Positions 7,836-15,248 of a stretch of DNA of 53,405 bases are shown here, one piece after another; the stretch's first letter is position 1, and every line of letters begins with the position of its first letter. The position numbers were made by a program, and so were the translations under genes. Below the pieces are notes generated by a model, which worked only from the letters and a program-made list of their open reading frames with translations, did not search any database and was not told the DNA's origin. This DNA comes from a virus. The stretch is taken from the IMG/VR virus record IMGVR_UViG_3300042402_002711, positions 1-53,405 of that record, one strand, 5' to 3'.

Positions 7836-8707
7836 AACTGTATCCATTCTTTGGGGTAGAAACCATCTCTCAACTGTGTACTGTTATCTAGGTGATAGTC
7901 TTGTGGGCACAGGACAATCTTGTTTGGGTTGGGGTTGAGATATGCCGCCCACCAACCGAATGAAGATGCGGGAGACAAGATGTTGTGGTGACAGAGCATT
8001 ATCCTTGTGAAGTCGGCAATTGGATCGTTTGAATCTGACACATGGTAAAGATCCCCGTCTCCGAAGTTCTTCTTCGCCCACCTTATGTCTTCAGAGTCAT
8101 CCCCAGTTCTACTCCCACCCACAAATATCAAGTACTTGTAGTTTCCATGACCGAATATCTGAGAGATCCTTGTCGAGCATTTCTTGAAATAACTACCCCA
8201 ACGATAACGAGTATCTAGGGGATCTTCCCCGAATAGTCCTATCTCACCATTCGTGCCGTCTGTAATATCACCCCTCCTGATGTGAAGGGAAACAACTTGC
8301 TTTCCACCAGATATCGAAGAGATGTAATCAAAGGCTTTGTCTATATGCTCTTCCTTTGGTGTCAACTCCTTACAGATCTGCGACTTGATATGTTCGAAGT
8401 ACTTTGTGTTTTGGAAAAATCCGAATAGATTCGTGTTGTCGCTCACCATTTCCATCTGTGGGTAGAAGAAGCCTGCTGGATTAGGCTCCACAACAGTGTT
8501 GAAATTCAACGCTGCTTCTGGGCTTACCCTGTTACACTCCAATCTAAACTCATCCAATAGACACCTTTGACCGTGCCAACTCTTGTTTGATAGATCGGGA
8601 ATAGTGGGGGATAGACCACGCTTGGCTGCTATCCCCTTCAAAGAAGCATATTGAAAGAGTTGGTTGCCTAAGCGACCATATCCACCTAATTCGGAGAAGT
8701 ATAGCAT
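7832..8707 (-). CDS. Glycosyltransferase family 11, alpha-1,2-fucosyltransferase-like
   Basis: 291 residues, normal for the family. The N-terminal GRLGNQLFQYASLKG (residues 11-25) and the GDP-fucose binding VVSLHIRRGD near residue 140 are the hallmarks of GT11 enzymes, which transfer L-fucose from GDP-fucose to galactose. The C-terminal SPASSFGWWAAYLN is also family-typical. The start has GGAG upstream and lies within the 3' end of the preceding glycosyltransferase gene (22-base overlap). No GDP-fucose synthesis genes (gmd, fcl) lie in the window. The donor may come from the host, or be the related GDP-L-galactose made by the nearby GDP-mannose 3,5-epimerase-like protein. Confidence 0.88.
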   Translation of the reverse strand: MLYFSELGGYGRLGNQLFQYASLKGIAAKRGLSPTIPDLSNKSWHGQRCLLDEFRLECNRVSPEAALNFNTVVEPNPAGFFYPQMEMVSDNTNLFGFFQNTKYFEHIKSQICKELTPKEEHIDKAFDYISSISGGKQVVSLHIRRGDITDGTNGEIGLFGEDPLDTRYRWGSYFKKCSTRISQIFGHGNYKYLIFVGGSRTGDDSEDIRWAKKNFGDGDLYHVSDSNDPIADFTRIMLCHHNILSPASSFGWWAAYLNPNPNKIVLCPQDYHLDNSTQLRDGFYPKEWIQL

Positions 8708-9663
8708 TCTTCACTCTCCATTTGATTTATCGTTGCTAATGTTCCTTCACCGTCCATCTCCAAGCAGTTATCGAACGCTCTATCCAACATTGGTTGATAC
8801 TCGTCGTAGTTGGCTAGGATTTGGTCTATCTTCTTCTTCATGTCGGGAATATCATCGAAGTATACAAATTGGTCTTCACCAAAGAAATCTTCTATGATGT
8901 TCCAGCGATCACGCTGAACCAATATCACACTTCTTCCATATGCTGCCTCTGCTGTACGACACTTGTATTGTGGAATGATTGGAACAGGTAAATCTACACC
9001 TTGGAACGCCTCATTCTTTTCCCAATCCTTGTACCTCTTGATGCTAGAGATATGTGCTTGAGTCAATGGACATTGATTGAAGACTATGCTGATCTTTGTG
9101 TTTGCAACCATCTGCATCTTTTCGTGGTGGGAAAGATTCACATCCGTTGTGTACTCATTTGGGTAGATGTAGGAGATCCTGCTATTGTACTCCTTTAGAA
9201 CCTTAGCCATATCTTGGTGATACTTCCCATGAATTCCGCCAAAATAACACACATCGTACTTCTTTGTGTAGTTCAACGGATATCCACCGTAGTCATTAGG
9301 TGATGCAAATGGATGCCAAATATAGCGATACCGAGTGTCTCCTGCAACATCTCTCAACCATTGAATAGTATATGGACAAATGGAGTAGATGCGATCAAAA
9401 TATCTAGTATAGTTTCCGTCTGGTTGCCAAGGAGTATTTCCGTCTTTCACGGGAGCATCACAGTTAAACTCGGTTGGCATCCATAAATTAAGAAGTATTT
9501 TCTCTTTACAACTAGAGAAATGATGTCTAAGATTTGCATTGAATAACGAGTTGTATCCGTAGAACAAAACCTTATCGGATTGATGCTTCGAAAATCTTGT
9601 TAGATTTATTCTAACTGTTGGACCATCTAAATAATCTCCACTCGGATCATTTACTATCTTCAT
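8686..9663 (-). CDS. Glycosyltransferase (GT-B-like, group 1 type)
   Basis: 325 residues from ATG 9663, selected because AAAGG lies 9 bases upstream; an earlier in-frame TTG/ATG pair has no ribosome site. The protein looks like a two-domain GT-B enzyme. An N-terminal half ends with IWHPFASP, then YDVCYFGGIHGKYHQ begins the second Rossmann-like domain. A late CRTAEAAYGRSVILVQRDR with EDQFVYFDD corresponds to the donor-binding region of group 1 (CgeB-like) transferases. The final helix DNCLEMDGEG also fits. Donor and acceptor cannot be determined. It follows the SDR gene after a 29-base gap. Confidence 0.65.
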   Translation of the reverse strand: MKIVNDPSGDYLDGPTVRINLTRFSKHQSDKVLFYGYNSLFNANLRHHFSSCKEKILLNLWMPTEFNCDAPVKDGNTPWQPDGNYTRYFDRIYSICPYTIQWLRDVAGDTRYRYIWHPFASPNDYGGYPLNYTKKYDVCYFGGIHGKYHQDMAKVLKEYNSRISYIYPNEYTTDVNLSHHEKMQMVANTKISIVFNQCPLTQAHISSIKRYKDWEKNEAFQGVDLPVPIIPQYKCRTAEAAYGRSVILVQRDRWNIIEDFFGEDQFVYFDDIPDMKKKIDQILANYDEYQPMLDRAFDNCLEMDGEGTLATINQMESEECYTSPN

Positions 9664-9692
9664 TGAGTTAAACCTTTCAATATTGCACATTA

Positions 9693-10538
9693 TCAAAATG
9701 ACATCTGTTTACAAATATCCCAAATACCATCTTTCAAACTGAACTCTGGACTCCATATTGCTTTGATATATGGATCAGGCTCATTCCTGATTCCTCTCTG
9801 AACAGAATCTTTATTTTCTGAACCTCTAATATTACTAACTTGGAAATATTCTCCAACAATTTTAGCAATATCTGCAATTTTTGTCCATTCAAAACTGGTA
9901 ATATGATATGGCTTTGACTTGTTCAAAGAATTGAAATTTTTTACAATAGCCATATGAGCCTTAGCACAGTCAAGAGCATGGAGAAATTGTCTCTCTTCAC
10001 TACCATCAGTCATCATCCTGATATTGCCATGTTCTTGTGCTTGCTTGATAAAGTCTGTAAGAACATGAGTTCTAATAGAATCGTGGTTGATCTCATTTCC
10101 ATAGACATTCCAATACTTTACACTCACCCCATTCATACCCTTAGATTCGGTATAGAATTCACCTAACCTTTTAAGAACTCCATAAGAAGAATGGTTCATG
10201 TTAGACATCTGTGATGAAGAAAATATGAAAGGTTTACCTGTTCTCTCAAGACCGTCGAAGACATTTTTCATTATCATTAAGTTGTTGTCAATAACATTCT
10301 TGTTCTCAAAATTACCAAGAAATTTAGATCCCCCAACATCAAAAGCCAAAAAGTGAACGAAGTCTGTCTCATTTAGACATTCATCAAACAAGGAATTAGA
10401 TGCTGGTGTCGGTTGACGAAGATCCTCTATTGGATTTCTTGCAATATCAAATTCCTGAACTTCTTCGCCAATAGAGCGCAAATAACCCACTAAATGCGTG
10501 CCGATCTGTCCACTAGAACCAAGAACCAAATGCTTCAT
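9693..10538 (-). CDS. NAD-dependent epimerase/dehydratase (extended SDR)
   Basis: 281 residues with AAGGAG upstream of the start. The dinucleotide-binding GSSGQIGTHL motif sits at residues 7-16, an active-site strand gives FIFSSSQMSNMN, and the catalytic Tyr-Lys pair is in SSYGVLKRLGE near residue 118. VKYWNVYGNE and RQFLHALDCAKAHMAI are standard for sugar-nucleotide epimerases and reductases. It starts 1 base after the FkbM-like gene and belongs to the aminosugar end of the island. Whether it is an epimerase, a dehydratase or a 4-ketoreductase cannot be resolved by eye. Confidence 0.82.
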   Translation of the reverse strand: MKHLVLGSSGQIGTHLVGYLRSIGEEVQEFDIARNPIEDLRQPTPASNSLFDECLNETDFVHFLAFDVGGSKFLGNFENKNVIDNNLMIMKNVFDGLERTGKPFIFSSSQMSNMNHSSYGVLKRLGEFYTESKGMNGVSVKYWNVYGNEINHDSIRTHVLTDFIKQAQEHGNIRMMTDGSEERQFLHALDCAKAHMAIVKNFNSLNKSKPYHITSFEWTKIADIAKIVGEYFQVSNIRGSENKDSVQRGIRNEPDPYIKAIWSPEFSLKDGIWDICKQMSF

Positions 10539-10539
10539 G

Positions 10540-11190
10540 TTATTGTCTCCTTGTATAATAATGATCTGGCGAGTTTAAGTCCATGCTTCGCAAATCATAT
10601 CCCTTGCTTGTTAAATAAGAAAATAGTTCTGTTGGATTGTCTGATTCTTTTTGATATTGCCCAAAGCAATGTGACTCACATTGGATTCTAGGAATTTTAT
10701 GAAAATACCTCTCAAGACTCTTGATGATATTCAAATCATTCCCTTGAGTATCTGTCTTCAAAAAAGAAACTTCTTTAAATATGTTCCAATTGATTCTATC
10801 CAATAAATCAGACAAATTAACACACAAAACGGGAACCACTTCGTCTACCCACATAGATTCCTTAAGTTCATGTTTGAGTTTATAGAGACTAGACTGACCA
10901 TGATCGTCCTTCACTTCAGAATTTCTAGTAATATAGAAATCTTTAATCATTTCCCCGTCAACATTATCTACGGCACAATGAAATAATTTAAAGCGATTTT
11001 CGAATCCTCTTGCTAAAATCTTTTCCATTACTCTATCGCAATTAGATTTTACTGGCTCGAATCCAAATACAAATACACCTGGATTATACTCCAACCATTG
11101 TAGGGCGTGTGGTGCATCAGCAGCAAGACCAACATCTATTGATATTTCGCTAATTCCATCTGGAATATTGATATTATCAAATATACTCAT
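10540..11190 (-). CDS. FkbM-like methyltransferase
   Basis: 216 residues from ATG 11190, which has GAGATGG upstream; a long in-frame extension overlaps the aminotransferase gene and is rejected. The order of motifs fits FkbM-type SAM methyltransferases: ISIDVGLAADAPHALQ with the first acidic/Gly region, VFGFEPVKSNCD for strand 2, KLFHCAVDN, and VSFLKTDTQGNDLNIIKSL, the conserved D-x-Q/E-G-x-D/E loop. The first motif lacks the usual G-x-G spacing. FkbM proteins O-methylate sugars and natural products. Here a glycan target is likely from context. Confidence 0.7.
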   Translation of the reverse strand: MSIFDNINIPDGISEISIDVGLAADAPHALQWLEYNPGVFVFGFEPVKSNCDRVMEKILARGFENRFKLFHCAVDNVDGEMIKDFYITRNSEVKDDHGQSSLYKLKHELKESMWVDEVVPVLCVNLSDLLDRINWNIFKEVSFLKTDTQGNDLNIIKSLERYFHKIPRIQCESHCFGQYQKESDNPTELFSYLTSKGYDLRSMDLNSPDHYYTRRQ

Positions 11191-11191
11191 T

Positions 11192-11803
11192 TTATACCAT
11201 CTCAGTGTTTTTAAAGATTTCAAACTCACGAAGATCACGATAACCGCCAGGTTCGGGTTGATCTTCCATGTGCTCTGGATAATTTTGCATAAGAGCAAGT
11301 CCCATTGCAGCCTCCACTGGAGTCATGTACATATTCCATCCCATAACCTTTATATCATCTTTCTTGTAAGGAACTTCGTTTCTTCCTTCATAACGGGCTT
11401 GCTTGAACCACTTTACAGCATCTGCATTGTCTGTAAGGATCATACCACCCTTGCCTATCTTTAGATGCTTCTTTATGTGAAACGAAAGACACATAAATGC
11501 ACCAGATTTATACATCCCAGATGTAAGCCTTTTTGCAGAATCCCAAATTGGATAAGGTTCTAACTGATAGATTCCATTCCAATCACAATCACGGAACTTA
11601 ACTGTTCCTCCTGCGTGAATTATAGATTGTGGAACAGAAAGATATGTCTTGGCAGGAATGACTACCTCTTTGACTTGAAAATACTTACAGCAGAGAAATA
11701 GAGCATTTGTACAAGAGTCAATAGCAACCGCATATGGTGCACCAGTGTAGTCTGCAATATGCTCTTCAAACATTTCAACAATTTTAAAGGGATTATGTCT
11801 CAT
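11192..11803 (-). CDS. Short DegT/DnrJ/EryC1-type sugar aminotransferase
   Basis: 203 residues from ATG 11803 (GGAG 7 bases upstream). Full-length family members have about 370, so this one lacks roughly the C-terminal third and part of the middle. Landmarks remain: GAPYAVAIDSCTNAL at the PLP phosphate region, EVVIPAKTYLSVPQ, DCDWNGIY, IWDSA, then CLSFHIKKHLKIGKGGM, where the lysine after SFHI would bind PLP. WNMYMTPVEAAMGLA follows, the usual substrate-loop position. The family transfers an amino group from glutamate to a keto-sugar nucleotide. Activity of such a short form is uncertain; it may pair with a second polypeptide or keep a minimal fold. The gene overlaps the acetyltransferase by 11 bases. 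Confidence 0.78.
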   Translation of the reverse strand: MRHNPFKIVEMFEEHIADYTGAPYAVAIDSCTNALFLCCKYFQVKEVVIPAKTYLSVPQSIIHAGGTVKFRDCDWNGIYQLEPYPIWDSAKRLTSGMYKSGAFMCLSFHIKKHLKIGKGGMILTDNADAVKWFKQARYEGRNEVPYKKDDIKVMGWNMYMTPVEAAMGLALMQNYPEHMEDQPEPGGYRDLREFEIFKNTEMV

Positions 11804-12191
11804 TTTCACGCTCCATTATAATATATTTGGTTTTGAAACCACACTTATTAAACATTCTTATACTCGCATCATTGTCTATTTTTATCTTCGCATAGGACTC
11901 TGGAAATTTTCCCATGAGACTGTTTATCAACACACAGCCTATTCCTTTTCCTTGATAATCAGGATGAATACAAACCCTGATGTCTCTATCTATAGAGCCA
12001 GCATAGCCAGCGGGATTTCCGTCTACTAAAACTATAATGTAGTTTTTCCCGTGCTTTTCCATGTAAGCACTCTGCTCTTCTCTTGATATTTCTCTTGTCT
12101 GTATAAATCCAGACTTAACCCTATCGTCGTTTCTTAAACAACGAATAAACTCATAATATTTTGAATTATTGTCTACTACTTCTATTACCAT
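11793..12191 (-). CDS. GNAT-family N-acetyltransferase
   Basis: 132 residues from ATG 12191 with GAGAAGAAAC before it. The acetyl-CoA pyrophosphate loop appears as VCIHPDYQGKGIGCVLINSL (residues ~83-102), with the Q-x-x-G-x-G core, followed by the NDASIRMFNKCGF motif that typifies GNAT C-termini. It would move an acetyl group from acetyl-CoA to an amine. Its 11-base overlap with the aminotransferase gene makes N-acetylation of a newly made amino sugar the simplest reading, by analogy to aminotransferase/acetyltransferase pairs in other glycan pathways. Confidence 0.85.
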   Translation of the reverse strand: MVIEVVDNNSKYYEFIRCLRNDDRVKSGFIQTREISREEQSAYMEKHGKNYIIVLVDGNPAGYAGSIDRDIRVCIHPDYQGKGIGCVLINSLMGKFPESYAKIKIDNDASIRMFNKCGFKTKYIIMERENET

Positions 12192-12964
12192 GTTTCTTCT
12201 CTCGTAAGATACGATGATGTGTCCCACATTCCTCTCTGCTTCATACCAGCCCATGCAGAGAGATAACCACGATCAAGTCCCAATCCAAAATCAGGATTCA
12301 ACGCTGAACCAACATCAATATAGGTGTTGTTTGGTGCAATCTGATGAAGACGATGTATGCACAGATTTCCAAGACTGCTTGCAGCAAACAAGAACAACCA
12401 TCCCTCTGGCTTTTGTTCTTCAACCCATTTTGCCATAAGATCCACCTTATCATCATCATTGATAATGCAGTTAGATCCTATCCTAAAGTCTTTTTCAATT
12501 TTGAATGGACAATTCCTAAAAGTTGATCTTTGATTGCACATGGCTACAGTCTTATATTCAGAAAAGAGAGGAATAACTTCTTCTCGAAATCTCCTGTAGT
12601 TTGAATTGATAAAGAGATTGGCAAAAGTGGTGTGGTCAATATCAGAACCGCTATTTTCTATCATCCAATCTCTAGGAGAATAACCAACTATTCTTGCATC
12701 AGAATTGGTTGTTATTCCGATATAGTAATTTGGAGCCGCATACTGAAATGCATCCCACAATTTTTCTCTATGGAACTGGTGCTTGCTTGCATCAAATTCC
12801 TTTTGGTCTTCTGGATACAAATACCCGTATGAAGATGGACTCAAAGAATACGATTTATTCTCAAGTATCCACAGTTCTCCGTCAGCCCATCTACTAAATG
12901 CAAATGGCTCATGTCTTTTCAGTTTGTCTAAAAAGTTATCAAATTCTGCTGTAAAATTTTTCAT
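12185..12964 (-). CDS. GT-D-fold (DUF1792-like) putative glycosyltransferase
   Basis: 259 residues. An early FAFSRWADGELWIL (residues ~21-34) resembles the R-x-G-D-G-E motif of GT-D glycosyltransferases. The late stretch GWLFLFAASSLGNLCIHRL then YIDVGSALNPDFG matches the Rossmann-like nucleotide-sugar region seen in that family. The central part contains YIGITTNSDAR and a NQRSTF segment with no family I recognise. The gene overlaps the GT2 gene by 4 bases (ATGA) and the acetyltransferase by 7, so it is tightly coupled. The function as a glycan-adding enzyme is inferred from two short motifs plus context. Confidence 0.6.
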   Translation of the reverse strand: MKNFTAEFDNFLDKLKRHEPFAFSRWADGELWILENKSYSLSPSSYGYLYPEDQKEFDASKHQFHREKLWDAFQYAAPNYYIGITTNSDARIVGYSPRDWMIENSGSDIDHTTFANLFINSNYRRFREEVIPLFSEYKTVAMCNQRSTFRNCPFKIEKDFRIGSNCIINDDDKVDLMAKWVEEQKPEGWLFLFAASSLGNLCIHRLHQIAPNNTYIDVGSALNPDFGLGLDRGYLSAWAGMKQRGMWDTSSYLTREETW

Positions 12965-13722
12965 CTATTGCCTTCTAGTAGTTTGAATCCATCATCGACT
13001 GCCACTGACAGATAGTGACCCATGATCTGACCAGCACTCATCGGTGTTCCATTGACCATATACCTGTTCATAGAAATACCTTCTCTGCTAGTTCCATATG
13101 GTTCTCCTTTTGTGCTCCCCCAAAGAGATTTGTCATCCTTTGGATGAGGAGGAACATACACTCCACATTCTGTGTATTTTTGAATCATATGAGCAAAATG
13201 AATATCCTCCCCAACAATGGGTATCTGATCGACTGTTGGTATCTCTCTCCACATTACGGAGAGCATATCTCTGTGAAAGAACCAAGAGTGACCAACAATA
13301 TCAACTTGTTTGGTTTCTTCGTTTGGAGTACACCAACCAACACGCTTTACTTTTTCCCAAGTGTAATACTTGTCTCCAAATATTACACCAACTGTTCCTA
13401 GAAGTCCTGGATGTGTCTTATATGTTTTAATACAATTTTCGATCCATCTCTCACCAGGAATTGTGTCATCATCAAACACGCAGATATACTCTGACTTTGA
13501 ATTCAAAGCGAGTGCAAATCTAGCCCACACTCCTAGATTTCTATTACAATCGGCAAACACCACCCGATCCTTTATATCCTGTGGTATTGGATCTGTTTCT
13601 GCTTGATTTTTCCACACCAATATTTCTGATACTGGATGTGTTTGTTTTGTTATTGCATCAAATTGTTCACGAAGCCAACGGGTTCTCTTATAGCAATTGA
13701 GAACTACTGTTACTGTTTCCAT
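12961..13722 (-). CDS. Glycosyltransferase family 2-like
   Basis: 253 residues with AAAAGGATA upstream. It has a GT-A fold order: VTVVLNCYKRTRWLREQFDA, EILVWKNQ, CNRNLGVWARFALAL, then YICVFDDDTIPGERW, whose DDD near residue 98 would bind the metal and nucleotide sugar. A later VGEDIHFAHMIQK provides the acidic catalytic region of many GT2 enzymes. The C-terminus (KDDKSLWGSTKGEPYG) is found in several cell-surface glycan transferases. It begins 11 bases after the GT32 gene. The sugar transferred is unknown. Confidence 0.83.
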   Translation of the reverse strand: METVTVVLNCYKRTRWLREQFDAITKQTHPVSEILVWKNQAETDPIPQDIKDRVVFADCNRNLGVWARFALALNSKSEYICVFDDDTIPGERWIENCIKTYKTHPGLLGTVGVIFGDKYYTWEKVKRVGWCTPNEETKQVDIVGHSWFFHRDMLSVMWREIPTVDQIPIVGEDIHFAHMIQKYTECGVYVPPHPKDDKSLWGSTKGEPYGTSREGISMNRYMVNGTPMSAGQIMGHYLSVAVDDGFKLLEGNR

Positions 13723-13733
13723 TGTTTATCCTT

Positions 13734-14351
13734 TTAATAATCAAATCCACTATTTGGAGTTGTTCCCCAATACTGCATAGCATATATCTTTCCCTTTCCG
13801 CTATATTGTAATCCAGAATAGTGTCTTGGAATAAAGTAATGGCTAGGGTAAATAGTCATCTTGTTATAGCGCATCTTGCAAACTGTAGAAGTGAGCAGAG
13901 CAGGACCAGTTATCTCCCATGTTTGGAGCGGATGGTAATTCATGTCCTGTCGTTGATCTATTTGATTTAGCATTTCCCAAAGAAACTGATTCTTTGGTAT
14001 TGAGGAAAGATATCCATTCGACATCAATCCAGGTCGAACATATTCATTCTCAAAGCAACAGAAAGCCTCGTTATCTACGAGGTCATCATCAAGAGGTTTA
14101 ATGCACTCGGCATCAGCATCAATAAAAAAGCCTCCCTCTTGATGGAGAAGTTGGTATCGGAGGATATCTGCTTTTCCTGCCAATGAGGGGCATTGGTCGA
14201 AATGACGCTTGATCCAAGATTGCGGCATATTCTCTTCAGTCCACAATTTGTGTTCCCAAGTTGGGTTCAAGTCACGCCATGTATTGATAAAGCGATCAGG
14301 TCGCTTGGACTGATCGCCTAACCAGATTTGATGGATAATCTTCGGTATCAT
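13734..14351 (-). CDS. Glycosyltransferase family 32-like (DXD sugar-binding)
   Basis: 205 residues. The N-terminal IPKIIHQIWLGD is the classic GT32/OCH1-type opening, followed by NPTWEHKLWTEEN, LAGKADILRYQLLHQEGGFFIDADAEC and PLDD. The DAD near residue 96 is the metal-binding DXD motif. Similar enzymes add mannose or galactose to capsular and other surface glycans. The ribosome site is GAGG 8 bases before the start. It is the first gene of the 15-gene island and follows regA by 24 bases, the position held by DNA polymerase gene 43 in T4. No clear promoter of its own is seen. Confidence 0.85.
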   Translation of the reverse strand: MIPKIIHQIWLGDQSKRPDRFINTWRDLNPTWEHKLWTEENMPQSWIKRHFDQCPSLAGKADILRYQLLHQEGGFFIDADAECIKPLDDDLVDNEAFCCFENEYVRPGLMSNGYLSSIPKNQFLWEMLNQIDQRQDMNYHPLQTWEITGPALLTSTVCKMRYNKMTIYPSHYFIPRHYSGLQYSGKGKIYAMQYWGTTPNSGFDY

Positions 14352-14375
14352 AATATAGACCTCAATGTAGGGAGT

Positions 14376-14804
14376 TTATCTCTTACCTTTATCCTTACCT
14401 ATATGGTATTTAGGCTCCAATGTCCACTCTTTCTTCTCGGAGTGGGAAAGTATTTTTATCTGATTGATTTCACAAGCAGAGGCGGCTTTGGCTGCATCCA
14501 CAACCTTTACCAAGCCCCACTCCTCCAAGAGCAGGGCAATCTTGTTTCTGCGCTGTAGGTCTTCCTCTCCCAAGTTTGTAGGCAAACCATCCAAAGCAAA
14601 CAATTCCTTGAAATGGGTAATATAGTACTTGCCACGCTTATGGAGTATATGGCACGATTGCCAGAGTTTCTTGTCTTTGTTTGAGCAGACCCCTATGCGA
14701 GTCAGAGTCTCTTTTACCTTTAGAAAGTTGTCGGGTGTCGGCAACTGTACTTCAAGCAAATCAGACACTTCAATATCAATGTATTTCTCTTCCCGTTCAC
14801 TCAT
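14376..14804 (-). CDS. regA: RegA translational repressor
   Basis: 142 residues from ATG 14804, with GAGG 9 bases upstream; an in-frame GTG 9 bases earlier overlaps the ribosome site. The core is unmistakable: FLKVKETLTRIGVCSNKDKK, LWQSCHILHKRGKYYITHFK, LLEEWGLV and a C-terminal EWTLEPKYHIGK, as in T4 RegA. RegA binds start regions of early mRNAs and blocks translation. T4 RegA has 122 residues; this one has about 15 extra at the N-terminus (MSEREEKYIDIEVSD) and a short basic tail. It follows gene 62 as in T4, behind a hairpin and a late-promoter-like motif in the 72-base gap. Confidence 0.95.
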   Translation of the reverse strand: MSEREEKYIDIEVSDLLEVQLPTPDNFLKVKETLTRIGVCSNKDKKLWQSCHILHKRGKYYITHFKELFALDGLPTNLGEEDLQRRNKIALLLEEWGLVKVVDAAKAASACEINQIKILSHSEKKEWTLEPKYHIGKDKGKR

Positions 14805-14818
14805 AATTTTCACCCTCT

Positions 14819-14854
14819 AAAAGAAAATAACCGTCTCCATATGTAGGAAAACGG
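14819..14854 (-). terminator. Hairpin with T-rich tail between genes 62 and regA
   Basis: On the minus strand CCGTTTTCC pairs with GGAGACGG (one unpaired T) around a 7-base loop, followed by TTATTTTCTTTT. This has the form of a factor-independent terminator or attenuator 3' of gene 62, just before the regA ribosome site. The loop carries the CCTACATA motif, so a promoter reading competes. No function is proven. Confidence 0.4.
14840..14847 (-). promoter_or_regulatory. Late-promoter-like motif CCTACATA before regA
   Basis: CCTACATA ends 35 bases before the regA ATG, the same spacing seen before the capsid gene. It lies inside the loop region of a hairpin, so it could instead simply be part of a terminator. 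Assigned from motif recurrence only. Confidence 0.3.
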
Positions 14855-14876
14855 GTATTTCTCTAAATGTGAAGAA

Positions 14877-15248
14877 TTACTTGTGGGCTTCCTCGTACTG
14901 TTTGCGAATAGCCTCCCTATCGCTCTCCTTCAGAAGACCCAAGCATTCCTCGGCTTTGGTCTGTGAAAGCCCGTAGAACCAAGCCACAGCCTCTCTATGG
15001 GGGTTCTCGGCGGCTTTCTGCCACGGAGAGAACCGCTTACGCTTCCGTAGAGAGTGGAAGAGATAGTCGTAGTGCATCTTCCTGTCTGTCACCACACGGC
15101 TATTCAATTCGTTTGCATGGAATATGGTATCAGGAAAATTAGAAAAACACCGTGCCACAATGAATGGAAGGTAGGCTTTCTCGTTTTCCCGTGTAATAAC
15201 GGGTTCCTTCCCTGTGTTTATAGAATTGAGAATATCTCCTAATTTCAT
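14877..15248 (-). CDS. 62: Clamp loader small subunit gp62
   Basis: 123 residues, shorter than T4 gp62 (187). The sequence GDILNSINTGKEPV, YLPFIVARCFSNFPDTIFHANELN and MHYDYLFHSLRKRKRFSPW matches gp62. The subunit joins the gp44 ATPase to form the complex that loads the gp45 sliding clamp onto DNA. Its ATG overlaps the gp44 stop (ATGA), the same translational coupling that sets the 44/62 ratio in T4. The missing C-terminal part relative to T4 may be normal in distant relatives. Confidence 0.9.
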   Translation of the reverse strand: MKLGDILNSINTGKEPVITRENEKAYLPFIVARCFSNFPDTIFHANELNSRVVTDRKMHYDYLFHSLRKRKRFSPWQKAAENPHREAVAWFYGLSQTKAEECLGLLKESDREAIRKQYEEAHK

